From the NCBI GenBank assembly GCA_022925895.1, contig JAKSYS010000027.1, forward strand, positions 124,001 through 188,000: a stretch of 64,000 bases of DNA, written 5' to 3'. This DNA is from Fragilaria crotonensis (taxonomy: Eukaryota; Bacillariophyta; Fragilariophyceae; Fragilariales; Fragilariaceae). The translations under genes were made by a program, and so were the position numbers. Under the pieces are notes generated by a model. It did no database searches, was not told the origin of the DNA, and worked only from the letters and a program-made list of their open reading frames with translations. This document shows positions 1-10,577 of the stretch, piece by piece (the first letter of the stretch is position 1; each line of letters begins with the position of its first letter).

Positions 1-415
1 GTTACGCTGTTGCTGCGCGGGAACTGGATTGGTACGTGCATTCTACATCCTGTTCGAGATTGTGGTTTCTACATTGGTGAGGTTCCTAACAACTATGAAT
101 GTATTGACCTTTTATGCACAGGTCCGACAAAAGATTGAAGGGAACGGATTGGCCCTGATCGCCGCCAATGGAACCATTATCCAAAAGGTGCTCGAAGCAG
201 GAGAAACCATCATTGTTGATACCAATTGTGTCCTCGCCTTTGCAGAGAGCTGCAAGCTTGAAGTTCGCCGCGCTGCTGGCATTGTAGGCATGGTGGGAGG
301 TGGAGAAGGTATTTTCAATACCACTCTCACGGGACCAGGTTTAGTGTTGGTTCAAAGTATGAACGAGCAAACTTTCAAAGATGCGCTTGCGGCACAGAAG
401 CTTTACAGGAGGTAG
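1..415 (+). CDS. AIM24-family (TIGR00266/DUF124) protein, 3' part only
   Basis: This is the C-terminal part of an AIM24-family protein, cut by the left window edge. Bases 1-31 are the end of an exon reading LRCCCAGTGL. A 90-bp intron (32-121, donor GTACGT, acceptor CACAG) follows, and the last exon is 122-415. The joined protein (CCCAGTGLVRQKIEGN...) parallels the next gene downstream (CCCAGFGLCRQTLSGP...), which supports the join. The last exon has the family's beta-rich repeats and the conserved 'TLTGPGLVLVQSMN' near the end. Yeast Aim24 is a mitochondrial inner-membrane protein and bacterial relatives are uncharacterised, so no biochemical role is assigned. The open frame reading upstream through the intron is an artefact. 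Confidence 0.75.
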   Translation, partial: LRCCCAGTGLVRAFYILFEIVVSTLVRFLTTMNVLTFYAQVRQKIEGNGLALIAANGTIIQKVLEAGETIIVDTNCVLAFAESCKLEVRRAAGIVGMVGGGEGIFNTTLTGPGLVLVQSMNEQTFKDALAAQKLYRR

Positions 416-1234
416 AAGAGATGCATGTATCCGTGTCGTCGTCGCTTTGCTGTGGCACTAGTTTGCATTAAAGCAAGGTTTTTTTGTTTAGAGTCCAGGA
501 GTACATTAGTAGGCAACACGGAGTGCAAGAATCTGTTGGTTTACTTGTGTATTACATCGACTACATCAAATCTTTTGGTACAAGTTTCTGGAACGGTTAT
601 CCAAGCGCTCCAGCAAAGGAACCTTCTCTGATACAGGAAAGCAAGTCCGACAAAGCTATTCAGGTCGCGTTGGTTGTTCCTGCTTGTGTTCAAGTTTCAA
701 GTGATGCATCGTGCATTGTGTATGTCATACATCGTATATTATATGTGTCTATCGATCTGCAAACCTGGTACTGGTACCAGGTACCGTCATGAGACCCTGA
801 GAGTGGTACGAGTACTGTACTAGAACACTGATATGTACTACAGTACAAAAGATACTTGCAGATTCGTTGTTCGGTTTTCAGAACAAGGAGGGAACGGCCC
901 TTCAACTTCGTAGGGCAGGGATGCCGACCACGCTCGCGAAAAAAGATCCAAAAATCTGCGCGTCGTAGAACGGAAGTGCCATTTATACCCACTCCAGTAC
1001 AAGTAGCGTACACCTTTGTATTCTTTTGTAACATTCGCGAGTACCCAGCCAAAAATCTGTGTACACAGTCGACGTACTCGAGTGTTCGTTCCTGTCGTAT
1101 CATACGAGTACTTACAGCGTTGTTGATCTGCATCACATCGATTCTCAATAGATTCAATCTCAATTTGATACCTCTATTTTTAGCTGCATCATTCTAGCGA
1201 GCGCCAGGTTGCAAGTTCAAGCTACAGCACCAAG
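416..1234. other. Intergenic region between the two AIM24-like genes
   Basis: About 820 bp without a supportable gene. Bases 765-855 are dense in GTAC and GGTACC motifs, as in most gaps of this window. Open frames here have no recognisable domain and follow the repeated motif. The promoter of the downstream gene must lie here, but no clear TATA element was found. Confidence 0.6.
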
Positions 1235-2216
1235 ATGGATGAAGAAATTGTTGTAGAGGCTGAGACTGTGCCTTTGGTGGATGCATCGGTGGATCCCATG
1301 AACTCTGGCTTCACCTGGTACAAACCACCGCCAACCTTCGAAAAGGCACACACCACAGCTGGGCATAGCTGGACTATTTCAGGTCATGACATGCAAATCC
1401 TTACTGCGACCGTTCCTTCTGGTGAGGCGATCGAAACCGAAGTTGGATCCTTTGTATTCATGCATCCCGCCATGACTACCAAAGTTGAGCTCACACTGTG
1501 TGGCCGAGGAGGATGCGGCGAAGGATGGTCGCGCATTTGTTCGGGTGAAAGTTGCGTCAAGGTATTCCTCAATAATGACTCCAGCGAAGAGGGCTACGTT
1601 GGCCTCACACCCAATTATCCAGCCAAGATCATCCCCATCAAATTCGGTGTCAACGCCGACTCGGACACCTCCATCGTTGCTCAACCAGGTTCCTATATGA
1701 CACAGCTAGGAGATGTAAAGATTGGATACGAAGTGGACTGTTCGCCGAGGACTTGTTGCTGTGCAGGTTTTGGGCTATGCCGTCAGACACTGTCCGGACC
1801 TAACAACAGTATCGTCTTCGTATCAGCTGGAGGTAAGCACCCATTTCTTTCTTTCGAACATGATCAAAGACGACCGAATTGAACGCTTTGTTACTGATTG
1901 TTTTGCCTTAAACTTTCTCACACCTCTACCAGGTACGGTGGTCACGAAGGAATTGAATGCGAATGAGGTAGTCGTAGTTGATAGCCGTTCGGTTTTGGCC
2001 TACGACTCGGGTGTGAGCCTTGGAGTTACACCAAACGGCAAGTGCTGCACTTGCTGTTGCGGTGGTGAAGGTTGTTGTTCCACGACTCTCACAGGGCCTG
2101 GCAAAGTCTGGATGCAAAGTCTCAACTTTCAAAAATTCAAAGAAGCCGTTACAGTGACTGTCCACGAAGATGAAATGGACAGGGGTACGGATGCGGCCAC
2201 GGAATTTCTTAAATAG
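1235..2216 (+). CDS. AIM24-family protein with cysteine-rich inserts
   Basis: A two-exon gene: 1235-1832 and 1933-2216, with a 100-bp intron (donor GTAAGC, acceptor ACCAG, phase 1), giving 293 aa. The AIM24/TIGR00266 beta-helical domain fills most of the protein: 'MQILTATVPSGEAIETEVGSF' begins near residue 50, and 'STTLTGPGKVWMQSLN' lies near the C-terminus. Compared with most family members there are extra cysteine clusters, a CCC near residue 180 and a run with seven cysteines (CCTCCCGGEGCC) near residue 248, which might bind metal (inference). The upstream neighbour is a paralogue in the same orientation, so this is a tandem duplication. The start is the first ATG in frame. Family assignment is solid; function is unknown. 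Confidence 0.85.
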
Positions 2217-2499
2217 AGTACTTGAGTAGTAGTGTGTTTCCGTTTTGCAAGTCATCTGATTTGTGAGTTGTGAGCTTCTTCTTGTTGTGTTGCTGTGTCT
2301 TGAACCGTTGTCTGTCCAGCCTTCCTTTCCCGTCGGGAGTCGGGACATGCCAAGAGATTTATTCCGAGTCTTGTCCAGATTTCTCCAAGCCAGCTCTTTA
2401 TCGGACGAGTTGGCTGAGCTATTGCTCTGGGTTCTGTTGCATGTTGATGTCCTCTCAAATCACTAGTCCTACTAGAAAAAAGTTTTGGCTAAGGTAGGA

Positions 2500-4200
2500 T
2501 TGTGGTCCTACTAGTTCTATCTCCCTCTCCTGGTGCTTGTCTGCATGTTTGTGGGTTAATGTGAAAAAGGAGTGTCCGCTTGCCAAGTGTGTCCTGGTTA
2601 CCCTCAATGAGGAGTCCAGCAACTGGATTCTCAGGAACCTCATGAGATTTCTACACTTCCATCATCCAACCATTTGGATCATCTCCCTGCTGCTAAGTAT
2701 CCCTGCCAAGTACATGGGCCTGGCCAAAACAAAACCCTCTGATAAACAGACAATTCTTGGGTGGATTATTGACACACAGATGTCTTGGGTTGAGCTACAA
2801 TGAGAAAGCGCGACGCTTGGACGAATGCTATCAACAACGCCGTCATGGCTGCAATGGCACACACAACAGCACCCGTGGAACAGAAGTGACCTGGGCATAA
2901 AAGCAATTTGGTAGCTCTTGGTATGCGCCAGCTTTCCTCTTCGTGATGAGGTTTTGAGAGTACTCGGATGTTGGAAGCATTCGACTCACGGCGGTGGTGG
3001 TCATGGTAGACAACACATTTGCTTGTTTCCAGAAGGACGAGGAAACTTTACCAGCAGCAGGCCATGATTTTGAGTTGACACGGATCGTAGACACGGCGGT
3101 CTCAAGCATGTTCCAAACACAAATGAACCGAAACAATGGCTCAACTTTGATACAGAACAGGAATGATCAGCCAGGATAGGACAAGCAACATCTACCCGCT
3201 TTCTCAACCATGGGATCGGACAAAATTAAACCAATAGCATCAAAGGTATGCCTTTGCTCCTAGCTCAAGGTTATGATGATGCTCGCAGGAGAGCACCGAT
3301 CCGGTCTCCAGGCTGAGCACAGCATAGGGACCAATTGATAAGATCTGGACTGCTGGTCATTCCCATTTAGCATCATCAGTCATAAAGCAAATACTATTGT
3401 TCATTGTCCAGATCTGGTAAAATTACAAAAGCACACACATGAAGCGGTAGATCTATTGAGGAGGAGCAAGGATGACATTTGGGAACACATTGGTGAATCC
3501 TTTATGTTTGTAGAAGATGATTCAGAGACAAGCAAGTCCAGCAAGAATCTTGCAATTTCTTAGGGCAGCATCAGGCAGACTGCAAGATCATTGGGCAAAG
3601 TGGTGCCAGAAGCACCCTACTAGGGGTAGTATAGGACAGCTTGATTGCCTTATGCGGCAATGCAGTTCCTCAATGCAGAGCTAAATCTCTCAATTAAATA
3701 CTATGATAATGTGAAATTAGAATTGGACTTTATTAGTAGTACTAACTCATCCTGCAGAAGAACACACTCAAATGGAAGCCTTGCTTTGCCCTTCAATTCT
3801 TTCTTGAGTACTATGTTGTGAAGATGAAAGAACGGGTGTTTCCATTCTGCCAACAGACATGGAAGGAGGAGACGGCATTGATAGAACTACTATTGTTTTG
3901 CCCATTCAATTCTTTTCACTTGCTCAGCGACACCAGCAGCGGAAAATGAGTGATGCTCTGAGTAACAAATACCTTCCACCATCCAATAATACTAATGATG
4001 TTCTGCATGAAGTGCCTCTTCTGATTTTCGGCAAGATTTTGCACGTGTGCAGGGCCTCACTGCCCCACCTTGTCCAAATCCCTGCTGGGTACAGTGCTGA
4101 GTACTCCAGACTCCAGTGTACTACCACCTCAAAATGGCTTACTAGAGCCATTGAAAAATTGAGCCACTACATGGTGTAATATTCATTAGCTACCTCAACA
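2500..4200 (+). mobile_element. Decayed retroelement (reverse transcriptase/RNase H remnant)
   Basis: Scattered plus-strand pieces resemble the pol of a retrotransposon type common in diatom genomes: 'ILGWIIDTQ' near 2750 (just after the RT catalytic region in such elements), a helical 'NEKARRLDEC' piece near 2800, and 'KMSDALSNKYLPPS' near 3945 followed by 'SKWLTRAIEKL' near 4130, like the ADALSR and SSWLTSLL segments after RNase H. The element is broken many times and must be old. No long terminal repeats were seen, so its order (LTR or DIRS-like) is open and the ends are approximate. Confidence 0.42.
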
Positions 4201-5124
4201 AAAAATGTCAATATCAAATTGATTACAAATACACATATGGTAATGATGTTCCTTGCCATATAGACTACCTTCCTTTGCTGTGCAAAACATGAATTTTGGA
4301 TGCCAGTGTATTGATAATCCCAATGTATCCACAGATAGCGCTAGCTATTATTAGTCGTATTCTGAAGTCCGGAGCGGGGTTTGCTGAGTCAGAGAGTGCA
4401 AGTTTAAGGCATTTATTCATTGTTAAATGCTTGTTGTAGGTGCTCCTGCTTGTGCTAGTCCAGCAGGTCAGATATTGATTGCTTTCAGAAGCAATGAGCG
4501 ACCATATGTGCACTGGTTGGATGGATTATCATGTGCACAGCAATTGACTTGGCCTTGGTGCACGAACTTACGATTGACTAAACGAAGTGCCATGCCGCGG
4601 CCTGCAGGGAGCATGAGAGGAATGTTCATCGCGGATCGTTTATCATGAGCATCTGTGAAACTACACTTACTTCATGCGACCACGGTTTTTAGCCAGTACT
4701 AGTAGTACCGTAAGCTTCAAACTTCAAACTGTACCGTAGAGTGTCCATTGGCGCAGGTACATGTACTGTACGTCGTACTCAACCGTACATGTCATGCGTA
4801 CTCAAGTCCTTGGTACAAGGTACTACAGTACTATACTGTATACTGTATAGGATGGCAATACAAACAGCCATTGGAGTACGGTATGTACTACCAGGTAGTT
4901 CCAGGCAGCCACGCGGTAGCGATCTTGTTCAGATAGCGACATTCTTGACAACAGTTGTTCGCCTCCTATTTGCAAATTCGGAAACGGACACCACTCTCCC
5001 TGTGCCATGGCAATACTTTGCAGTTGAAAGGGAATTGTCGTCTTGTTCTCCATTGCATTCTGATTCTCGTGCCACCTATTGAATTTCACTCGAATTCATT
5101 CTTGAACTGTTTGTTGATCCCATC
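4201..5124. other. Intergenic region, GTAC-rich
   Basis: No gene is supportable. Bases 4690-4905 consist largely of GTAC, TACTAGTA and CAGTACTG palindromes. The final 100 bp before 5125 should contain the promoter and 5' UTR of the cation-efflux gene. Confidence 0.6.
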
Positions 5125-6903
5125 ATGCTGGCGCGACGATTGCTATGGTCTAGCAACGCTCTCAAGTTGGGGCACCAAAAGCGATCCCTCGCTGTTTGGC
5201 GAACTTTCACCAACCTGTCAGAGTTTCCAGCCCATCCAAGTCCCACTAAGCCCAAGTCTGATAACTTGAATGATTCCAGAAAAAAGGCTGTGAAGCTTCA
5301 ATTCCGACAAGAGGAGTTTCATCGATCCTGGTCCGTCCACGAGGCATTGGCTTCTCTGAACGTGGAGAATCTTTCCAATGACAGTGTTGAAGGAAAGAAA
5401 CTGGGCAATGAAAAGATGAAGGCTCGTCGGATACGAGCTGCTCATACATTGTTCAAGGCCCTCGCTGAGGAGGCACGGGTGGCCATTGTAAGTTCGAAGC
5501 AGACAAGAGGTTTTTCGACAGGTTCTTCGGGCGGATCAAGCGGTCAAGAGAAAGGAACCACAACGAAAGGTGAACCCGCTGATGCCAACTCTAGTACTGG
5601 AAAGGAAGATTCACAGGAAATTAAAGAAGATCCCCTTGCGCAGTTTAAGCTTCCAGATTCTCTTCCAATTCAACCCGGAGATTCCTTGGCTGACGCCGAG
5701 GCCTATCGGTTCATTCGATCCAAACAAATTACAGATCTGGGGAAAGCTCGAGAGAAGACCGCTGCGAACGTTCGTCGTGCGCTAGCTGGAAATGTGGTTA
5801 TTTGTCTGGCCAAACTTGGCGCGTGGCTATCGTCGGGAAGCTCCTCCATGCTTTCCGAACTTGTGCATTCCGTTGTTGACTGTGGGAATCAATCCCTCTT
5901 GCTTGTCGGACTCCGTGATGCTGAAAATAAAGCGGACCGAAAGCATCCATATGGTTACGGTAAAAGCATCTACTTTTGGGCTCTCGTGAGTGCTCTAGGA
6001 ACATTCTTTTTGGGAGCTGGCGTGAGTATGACGCATGCGATTGGAGAGTTGATGGAGCCGTCCTTGCAACAAATCACCTGGGAAGTGTGGGGTGTTTTGG
6101 GTCTTTCACTCACTGTTGACGGCTACGTCTTTGGAAAAACCCTGATTGAGCTTCAAGAGTCCAAACCCAGCGATCAGACTATGTGGACTCACATCTCGAA
6201 TCTTCGCGATCCAGCAACTCTTGCAATCCTCCTTGAAGACGGTGCTGCGTGCCTTGGCGTTGTCATGGCGTTGGCTGGGATCTCAGCGGCACATGTTTCT
6301 GGAATGCCAGTGTTTGATGGTATGGCTGGAGTTGGCATATCGGCACTCTTGGCAACCATGGGGTTGGTCCTAGTGCGTGTCAATCACCGTTTCTTGTTGG
6401 GACAAGCAGTCGATCGCGAGACTACCGAAGGTATCGAGAGAATCCTCCGTTCGCAGCGAAGTATTGATAATGTGCAATCGGTTCAAAGCCAGTGGACAAG
6501 CTCTGAGACGTTCGCGTACAAGGCAGAGGTGGATTTTGATGGCACATTCTTGGCAGCCAAGCTTATGCCTCGCTATCAGCGGGAATTCCTTCAAATCAAG
6601 GATACGCTGGACCAAGACTTGCGCGTACTGCTCAGTTGGTATGCCGAGGATGTGATTCGAACTGTTGAACGAGAGGTACGTCACAGCGAAGCGGAGATTC
6701 GAAGGAAGTACCCAGGTGCCGAGTATATTGAACTTGAACCCATGAGCAAGGATGCCGATCGCTTCGCAATTGATGATGGTATGGAGGCGCGCCTGAAGAA
6801 GATCGAGCTGGCGTTATTGAATCAGCATCTCAAATCACTCTACCAAGCATCCGCGCCAGTCGGAAATCCCAAACCAGGTGATGACCCTGAGAGCATCAAG
6901 TAA
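5125..6903 (+). CDS. Cation diffusion facilitator, SLC30A9 (ZnT9)-like, mitochondrial
   Basis: An intronless 592-aa member of the cation-efflux family, closest by eye to the SLC30A9/ZnT9 branch. Residues 1-45 are rich in Arg, Leu and Ser without acids (MLARRLLWSSNALKLG...), a typical mitochondrial presequence. A low-complexity linker (about 125-180) precedes a six-helix region starting near residue 215. Helix 2 carries the CDF metal-site pattern H248-x3-D252 (HSVVD). The 'LLEDGAA' motif (E371, D372) and the 'RNP/RHPYGYGK'-like loop match the ZnT9 branch rather than vacuolar ZnTs. The C-terminal domain (about 430-560) is soluble and charged. SLC30A9 exports zinc from mitochondria in animals; the same role is inferred here. 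The start is the first ATG and gives the presequence. Confidence 0.85.
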   Translation: MLARRLLWSSNALKLGHQKRSLAVWRTFTNLSEFPAHPSPTKPKSDNLNDSRKKAVKLQFRQEEFHRSWSVHEALASLNVENLSNDSVEGKKLGNEKMKARRIRAAHTLFKALAEEARVAIVSSKQTRGFSTGSSGGSSGQEKGTTTKGEPADANSSTGKEDSQEIKEDPLAQFKLPDSLPIQPGDSLADAEAYRFIRSKQITDLGKAREKTAANVRRALAGNVVICLAKLGAWLSSGSSSMLSELVHSVVDCGNQSLLLVGLRDAENKADRKHPYGYGKSIYFWALVSALGTFFLGAGVSMTHAIGELMEPSLQQITWEVWGVLGLSLTVDGYVFGKTLIELQESKPSDQTMWTHISNLRDPATLAILLEDGAACLGVVMALAGISAAHVSGMPVFDGMAGVGISALLATMGLVLVRVNHRFLLGQAVDRETTEGIERILRSQRSIDNVQSVQSQWTSSETFAYKAEVDFDGTFLAAKLMPRYQREFLQIKDTLDQDLRVLLSWYAEDVIRTVEREVRHSEAEIRRKYPGAEYIELEPMSKDADRFAIDDGMEARLKKIELALLNQHLKSLYQASAPVGNPKPGDDPESIK

Positions 6904-7281
6904 GAGCGTGGTCCAAAACAGTTTTGAATGCGAGGAGTGGGCATTGGGGGCTCTACTACCGGTAGTGGCTACCCCGACCGAATTACCACGTGATGTTGAT
7001 TGTATACACGTCAATTTTCATTCGACTCTCATTATCGAGATATGTTAATGCTAGTAAATGTGTTTCGCTGTCTTGGCAAAGCTAGAGGCATTTCTCCAAC
7101 AGAGACAACCGGACGAAACCGTATGCATTCAACATTTCGACACAATAATTGAATTAGCTATATTCACACGCAATGGAATGCTATCACGTTTTTCACTGGA
7201 GTGTACAGAAAACTGGGAATCGTTCCGCTTGGATGATACACGGAGGAATAACGGAGTACCTTATGGAGCAACATTAACGAT
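6904..7281. other. Convergent 3' intergenic spacer
   Basis: 378 bp between the stop codons of the convergent cation-efflux and TPI genes. It holds only 3' UTR-like sequence; no gene was seen. Confidence 0.6.
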
Positions 7282-8187
7282 TTATTTTGGAATGCCGTTG
7301 ATGACGTTGAAGAAGTCCGCCTCAAGAGAGGCGCCTCCAATAAGACCACCATCAATATCAGGCTGACTGAGCAAATCCTTGGCATTAGCACCCTTCATGG
7401 ATCCACCGTACTGGATGCGGACGGCCTTCGCAATGTCAGCCGACACATTGTCGGCAACCCACTTTCGGATCTCAGCATGTGTCTCTTGCGCCATTTCGGG
7501 TGTGGCGGTGAGACCGGTTCCGATGGCCCAGACTGGCTCATAGGCGATGGAAACATTGGCCCAGTCAGCGACAGTGAGGCTCTTCTTGAGTGGTTCCAAT
7601 TGAGAAGCGCAGACTTTCATTGTGACACCGGATTCGCGTTCATCCTTCTTCTCTCCGACACAAAACATGACCTTCAAGCCAGCATCAATAGCAATCTTAG
7701 CCTTCTGGGCGCACAGTTCGACTGGTTCGCCGGCCATGCCGAATCCTTCGCGGCGTTCGGAGTGTCCAATAATAACCCAGGTGCATCCAATATCCTTGAG
7801 CTGATGGGCAGCAATCTCACCGGTGTAGGCACCGTCGGTAGGGAAGTTGCCGCTGTTTTGGGCACCAACCTCAATGTCGGAGCGAAGCGCAGCGAGGACC
7901 ATGGGAATATGAATGTATGGGACGCAAATGACAACGTCAACGTTGGCAGGGATGGCGCCAGCTTCGTTGAAAACCTTGATGCGTTCCGTGTTAGCAGCAA
8001 GTGTTCCATTGCATTTCCAGTTACCTCCGATGAGGTAACGACGATCGCCCTCAACACCAGCAGGACCAGCGGCTCCGGCGGGACGACCCTTCTTGCCCAA
8101 GACTCCTCCGAAAGCCTTCTTAGCAGGGCCTGTGATACAGTAGCTAATGCCAGCGCCAACTGCAGCGGCAGCGGCCGCAATCACCAT
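7282..8187 (-). CDS. TPI: Triosephosphate isomerase with N-terminal extension
   Basis: Interconverts dihydroxyacetone phosphate and glyceraldehyde-3-phosphate. The start is the ATG at 8187, giving 301 aa; upstream in-frame sequence has no ATG. The TIM-barrel begins at 'RRYLIGGNWKCNG' (about residue 49) with the catalytic Asn/Lys. The catalytic His is in 'IIGHSERR', the Glu is in 'AYEPVWAIGTG', and the phosphate loop is 'IQYGGSM'. The barrel is full length (about 250 aa). The first 48 residues are extra: an alanine-rich hydrophobic stretch (VIAAAAAAVGAGISYCITG) followed by a basic, glycine-rich linker. This may be a signal or mitochondrial leader; there is no ASAFAP-type plastid motif. It is not fused to GAPDH, unlike the mitochondrial TPI-GAPDH of stramenopiles. 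A long open frame on the opposite strand is a shadow. Confidence 0.93.
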   Translation of the reverse strand: MVIAAAAAAVGAGISYCITGPAKKAFGGVLGKKGRPAGAAGPAGVEGDRRYLIGGNWKCNGTLAANTERIKVFNEAGAIPANVDVVICVPYIHIPMVLAALRSDIEVGAQNSGNFPTDGAYTGEIAAHQLKDIGCTWVIIGHSERREGFGMAGEPVELCAQKAKIAIDAGLKVMFCVGEKKDERESGVTMKVCASQLEPLKKSLTVADWANVSIAYEPVWAIGTGLTATPEMAQETHAEIRKWVADNVSADIAKAVRIQYGGSMKGANAKDLLSQPDIDGGLIGGASLEADFFNVINGIPK

Positions 8188-9053
8188 CTTATTATCACTA
8201 CAAGTTGCGTTGAGAAAACGACGAAAAATTAAAGGCAAATGTTAGAGGCAAGCAACACAAGCAATGTTTCGAAGGCTTTCTCTCTCCCCGATAGATCAGC
8301 AGTGCTCTGTATGAACGTAACATTTAACTTACGATCCCATGATAGGCTTGAGTTCGCTTTGCTATTTTTGCGAAGAACAGTTGACCTCGAAAATAATCGT
8401 ATTGCAAAACGAATCGCAGTTGCAGGGTGAAATGAAGATTCTCATGTGGGTCCTCGAGAGGTGAGGGACATCGAATCCTTTCTTGAGTACTGAATCCTCG
8501 TAGGTTTTACGAGCTCCATAGCAGAAGTGTCGACGACACCACGTCTTCCCGGATGAGTCGTCTGTCGTCGTCTCATGTTCAGCAGCAGCTGCTAAAACAG
8601 CTATGACATACGACTATGATACTATGATAGATACGCAAGTGTAGATTCACTCATTTATGTACATATATGCATACTTGGGTTGCAAACATGAACTCTGCGT
8701 GCACCCGCTCAAATTGTATCATACATTTATCGAGCGTACGTACGCCGGATGGATGAGTCTCCATGCCATTCGTTGCCACTTGTCGATCAAATGAAACCTT
8801 GTGCCTTTGGCTGGGTAGTATCATACTGTTGACGGCCAGAGAACCAAGTTCTGTTTGTTTTCCAACTACGTGTCACTATCTACCGCTACTACCGGTAGAG
8901 TAGTAGAGATTGTTCTGGTGGAATACACGTACAAGTACCGGTAATTGACCTAAATCACTCTCTACTCTAGGAGGACAGGTGCAAGGTGCAACCGGTTGTG
9001 TTCGATGAAGCCGATCTACTAGAGAGTGCAATTGAAAACATTTGGCATGATGA
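8188..9053. other. Intergenic region upstream of TPI
   Basis: About 870 bp containing the TPI promoter and the 3' flank of HisRS. A GTAC/CTAG-rich patch lies at 8870-8950. No gene was recognised. Confidence 0.6.
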
Positions 9054-10577
9054 TTATGATGTTTGAGATTTGACCCATTCTCCCAGGGCGTCGATTTTGA
9101 TCGACAATTGATTACCTACTGTGAGATCTTTGAGTGAAACCTCGCCTCTTTCAAATTCATCAGGCGCTACAATCGCGCAATACTTGGCACCTATGCGATC
9201 CGCATGCTTGAACGCCCATTTAGGTTTCTTGTCGTCAAGAACAAGGTCAACGCTTTGCCCAGCCTGTCGCAGTTTGGCTGCGACGGAAATGGCCGCTGGA
9301 TATAGGTCAACATTCATAGCAAAGACAACAGTATCAAATCCTGCGCTTTCGAACGATGGAAGAACGTTGCGTTCCTTGAGAAGCTCCACAATGACCGCAT
9401 CTCCGAAACCAAATCCGCAAGCCGGGGTTGGATCACCTCCAAATGTCTGAAGTAGCTTGTCGTATCGTCCACCGCCAGCAATGGCTCGAAGCTCACCTCG
9501 ACGATCAAAGGCCTCAAACACAACACCGGTGTAGTATGCTAATCCACGAACAACAGATGCATCAAAGACAATCCAATCCGCAATGCCATATGATTCACAT
9601 AGAACAAGAAGCTGCTCCAACTGCTTCACGGCGGCAGAATCAGCGCCGAGAACTTCCCTTATGGAATCCACTGACTTGTTGGTCAATACTTGTGTCAACC
9701 GTTCCACAACAGAGCGATCGAGGCCTAATTCCTGCAATTCTCCTTGAATGGCATCCAAAGGGACCTTCTCCAATTTGTCGACGAGGACGCAAGTCGCAGC
9801 AAACTTTTCTTCCGGAATACCGAGCTCCGTTAAGACTTCCCCAATTACCAAACGAGAATTAACCTTAATTCCAACATCCTCACTCGTGAGCCCAACCTTT
9901 TCAAAAAAGGTAACCATGGCGCTCAAGAGTTCCGCCTCTGCCTCAACACCCTCCACTCCCCATATATCCATATTCCATTGAAAGTGTTCTCGTCGTCTCC
10001 CTCGCGTCATGCGTTCATACCTCCAGCACTGCGGAAGTGAGAACCACTTGAGTGGGAGTGGCAGTCCACCCTTCTTGGCCATGACCATGCGCGCCAAGCT
10101 GGGCGTCATTTCAGGCCGAAGAGCAACGGCACGATCACCCTTGTCGACGAAATTGTAGAGCTGTTGCGTAACTTCCTCACCAGCCTTGCGAGTGTAGAGG
10201 GCCTCACTTTCCAAGACTGGAGCATCGTATTCGGAAAATGCGTAGGTCTTGGCGACTTGTCGCCACTGTTCAAAGAGCCATGTGCGGAGTCTCATGTCTT
10301 CAGGATAAAAGTCCCGTGTGCCCTTGGGCGGATTGGTTTCCAATTTGACGGGAGGGGTGTTGGAAGCCTGGTTGTCGCTCTTGCCAGATTTGGACAAGAT
10401 ATCTTTATCCTGAACAGCATTCGACACACGGCCACCACCTTCGGCGGCAAACCGGATCACTGGAGTAGCGTACGAGCTGATGCGCCTCAAGGACGGAGAC
10501 GAAAAGGCAGAGGCAGCATGTCGGCTGAATGCACAAACAAAAATAATCATTATTGAGTACACCTGCGTTGACTTCAT
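9054..10577 (-). CDS. HisRS: Histidyl-tRNA synthetase, plastid-targeted
   Basis: A class II aminoacyl-tRNA synthetase charging tRNA-His. The only suitable ATG is at 10577 (507 aa), giving MKSTQVYSIMIIFVCAF...: a signal peptide followed by A22-S23-A24-F25 (ASAF). This is the motif at the signal/transit junction of proteins imported into four-membrane diatom plastids. The bacterial-type HisRS core starts at 'PPKGTRDFYPEDMRLR' (about 83), with motif 2 (WRYERMTRGRRREHFQWN), the histidine-specific 'RGLAYYTGVVFEAF' and motif 3 'CGFGFGDAVIVELL'. The C-terminal anticodon-binding domain (about 415-507) is present. No intron is needed. A dual plastid/mitochondrial role is common for diatom synthetases but is not shown here. 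Confidence 0.93.
   Translation of the reverse strand: MKSTQVYSIMIIFVCAFSRHAASAFSSPSLRRISSYATPVIRFAAEGGGRVSNAVQDKDILSKSGKSDNQASNTPPVKLETNPPKGTRDFYPEDMRLRTWLFEQWRQVAKTYAFSEYDAPVLESEALYTRKAGEEVTQQLYNFVDKGDRAVALRPEMTPSLARMVMAKKGGLPLPLKWFSLPQCWRYERMTRGRRREHFQWNMDIWGVEGVEAEAELLSAMVTFFEKVGLTSEDVGIKVNSRLVIGEVLTELGIPEEKFAATCVLVDKLEKVPLDAIQGELQELGLDRSVVERLTQVLTNKSVDSIREVLGADSAAVKQLEQLLVLCESYGIADWIVFDASVVRGLAYYTGVVFEAFDRRGELRAIAGGGRYDKLLQTFGGDPTPACGFGFGDAVIVELLKERNVLPSFESAGFDTVVFAMNVDLYPAAISVAAKLRQAGQSVDLVLDDKKPKWAFKHADRIGAKYCAIVAPDEFERGEVSLKDLTVGNQLSIKIDALGEWVKSQTS

Noticed and set aside
690-1163. A 157-codon minus-strand open frame between the AIM24-like genes
   Set aside because: It crosses the GTAC-repeat patch, has no domain or normal amino-acid composition, and lies where promoter sequence is expected.
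7477-8232. A 251-codon open frame on the plus strand
   Set aside because: It is exactly antisense to the TPI coding region and reflects that gene's codon pattern.
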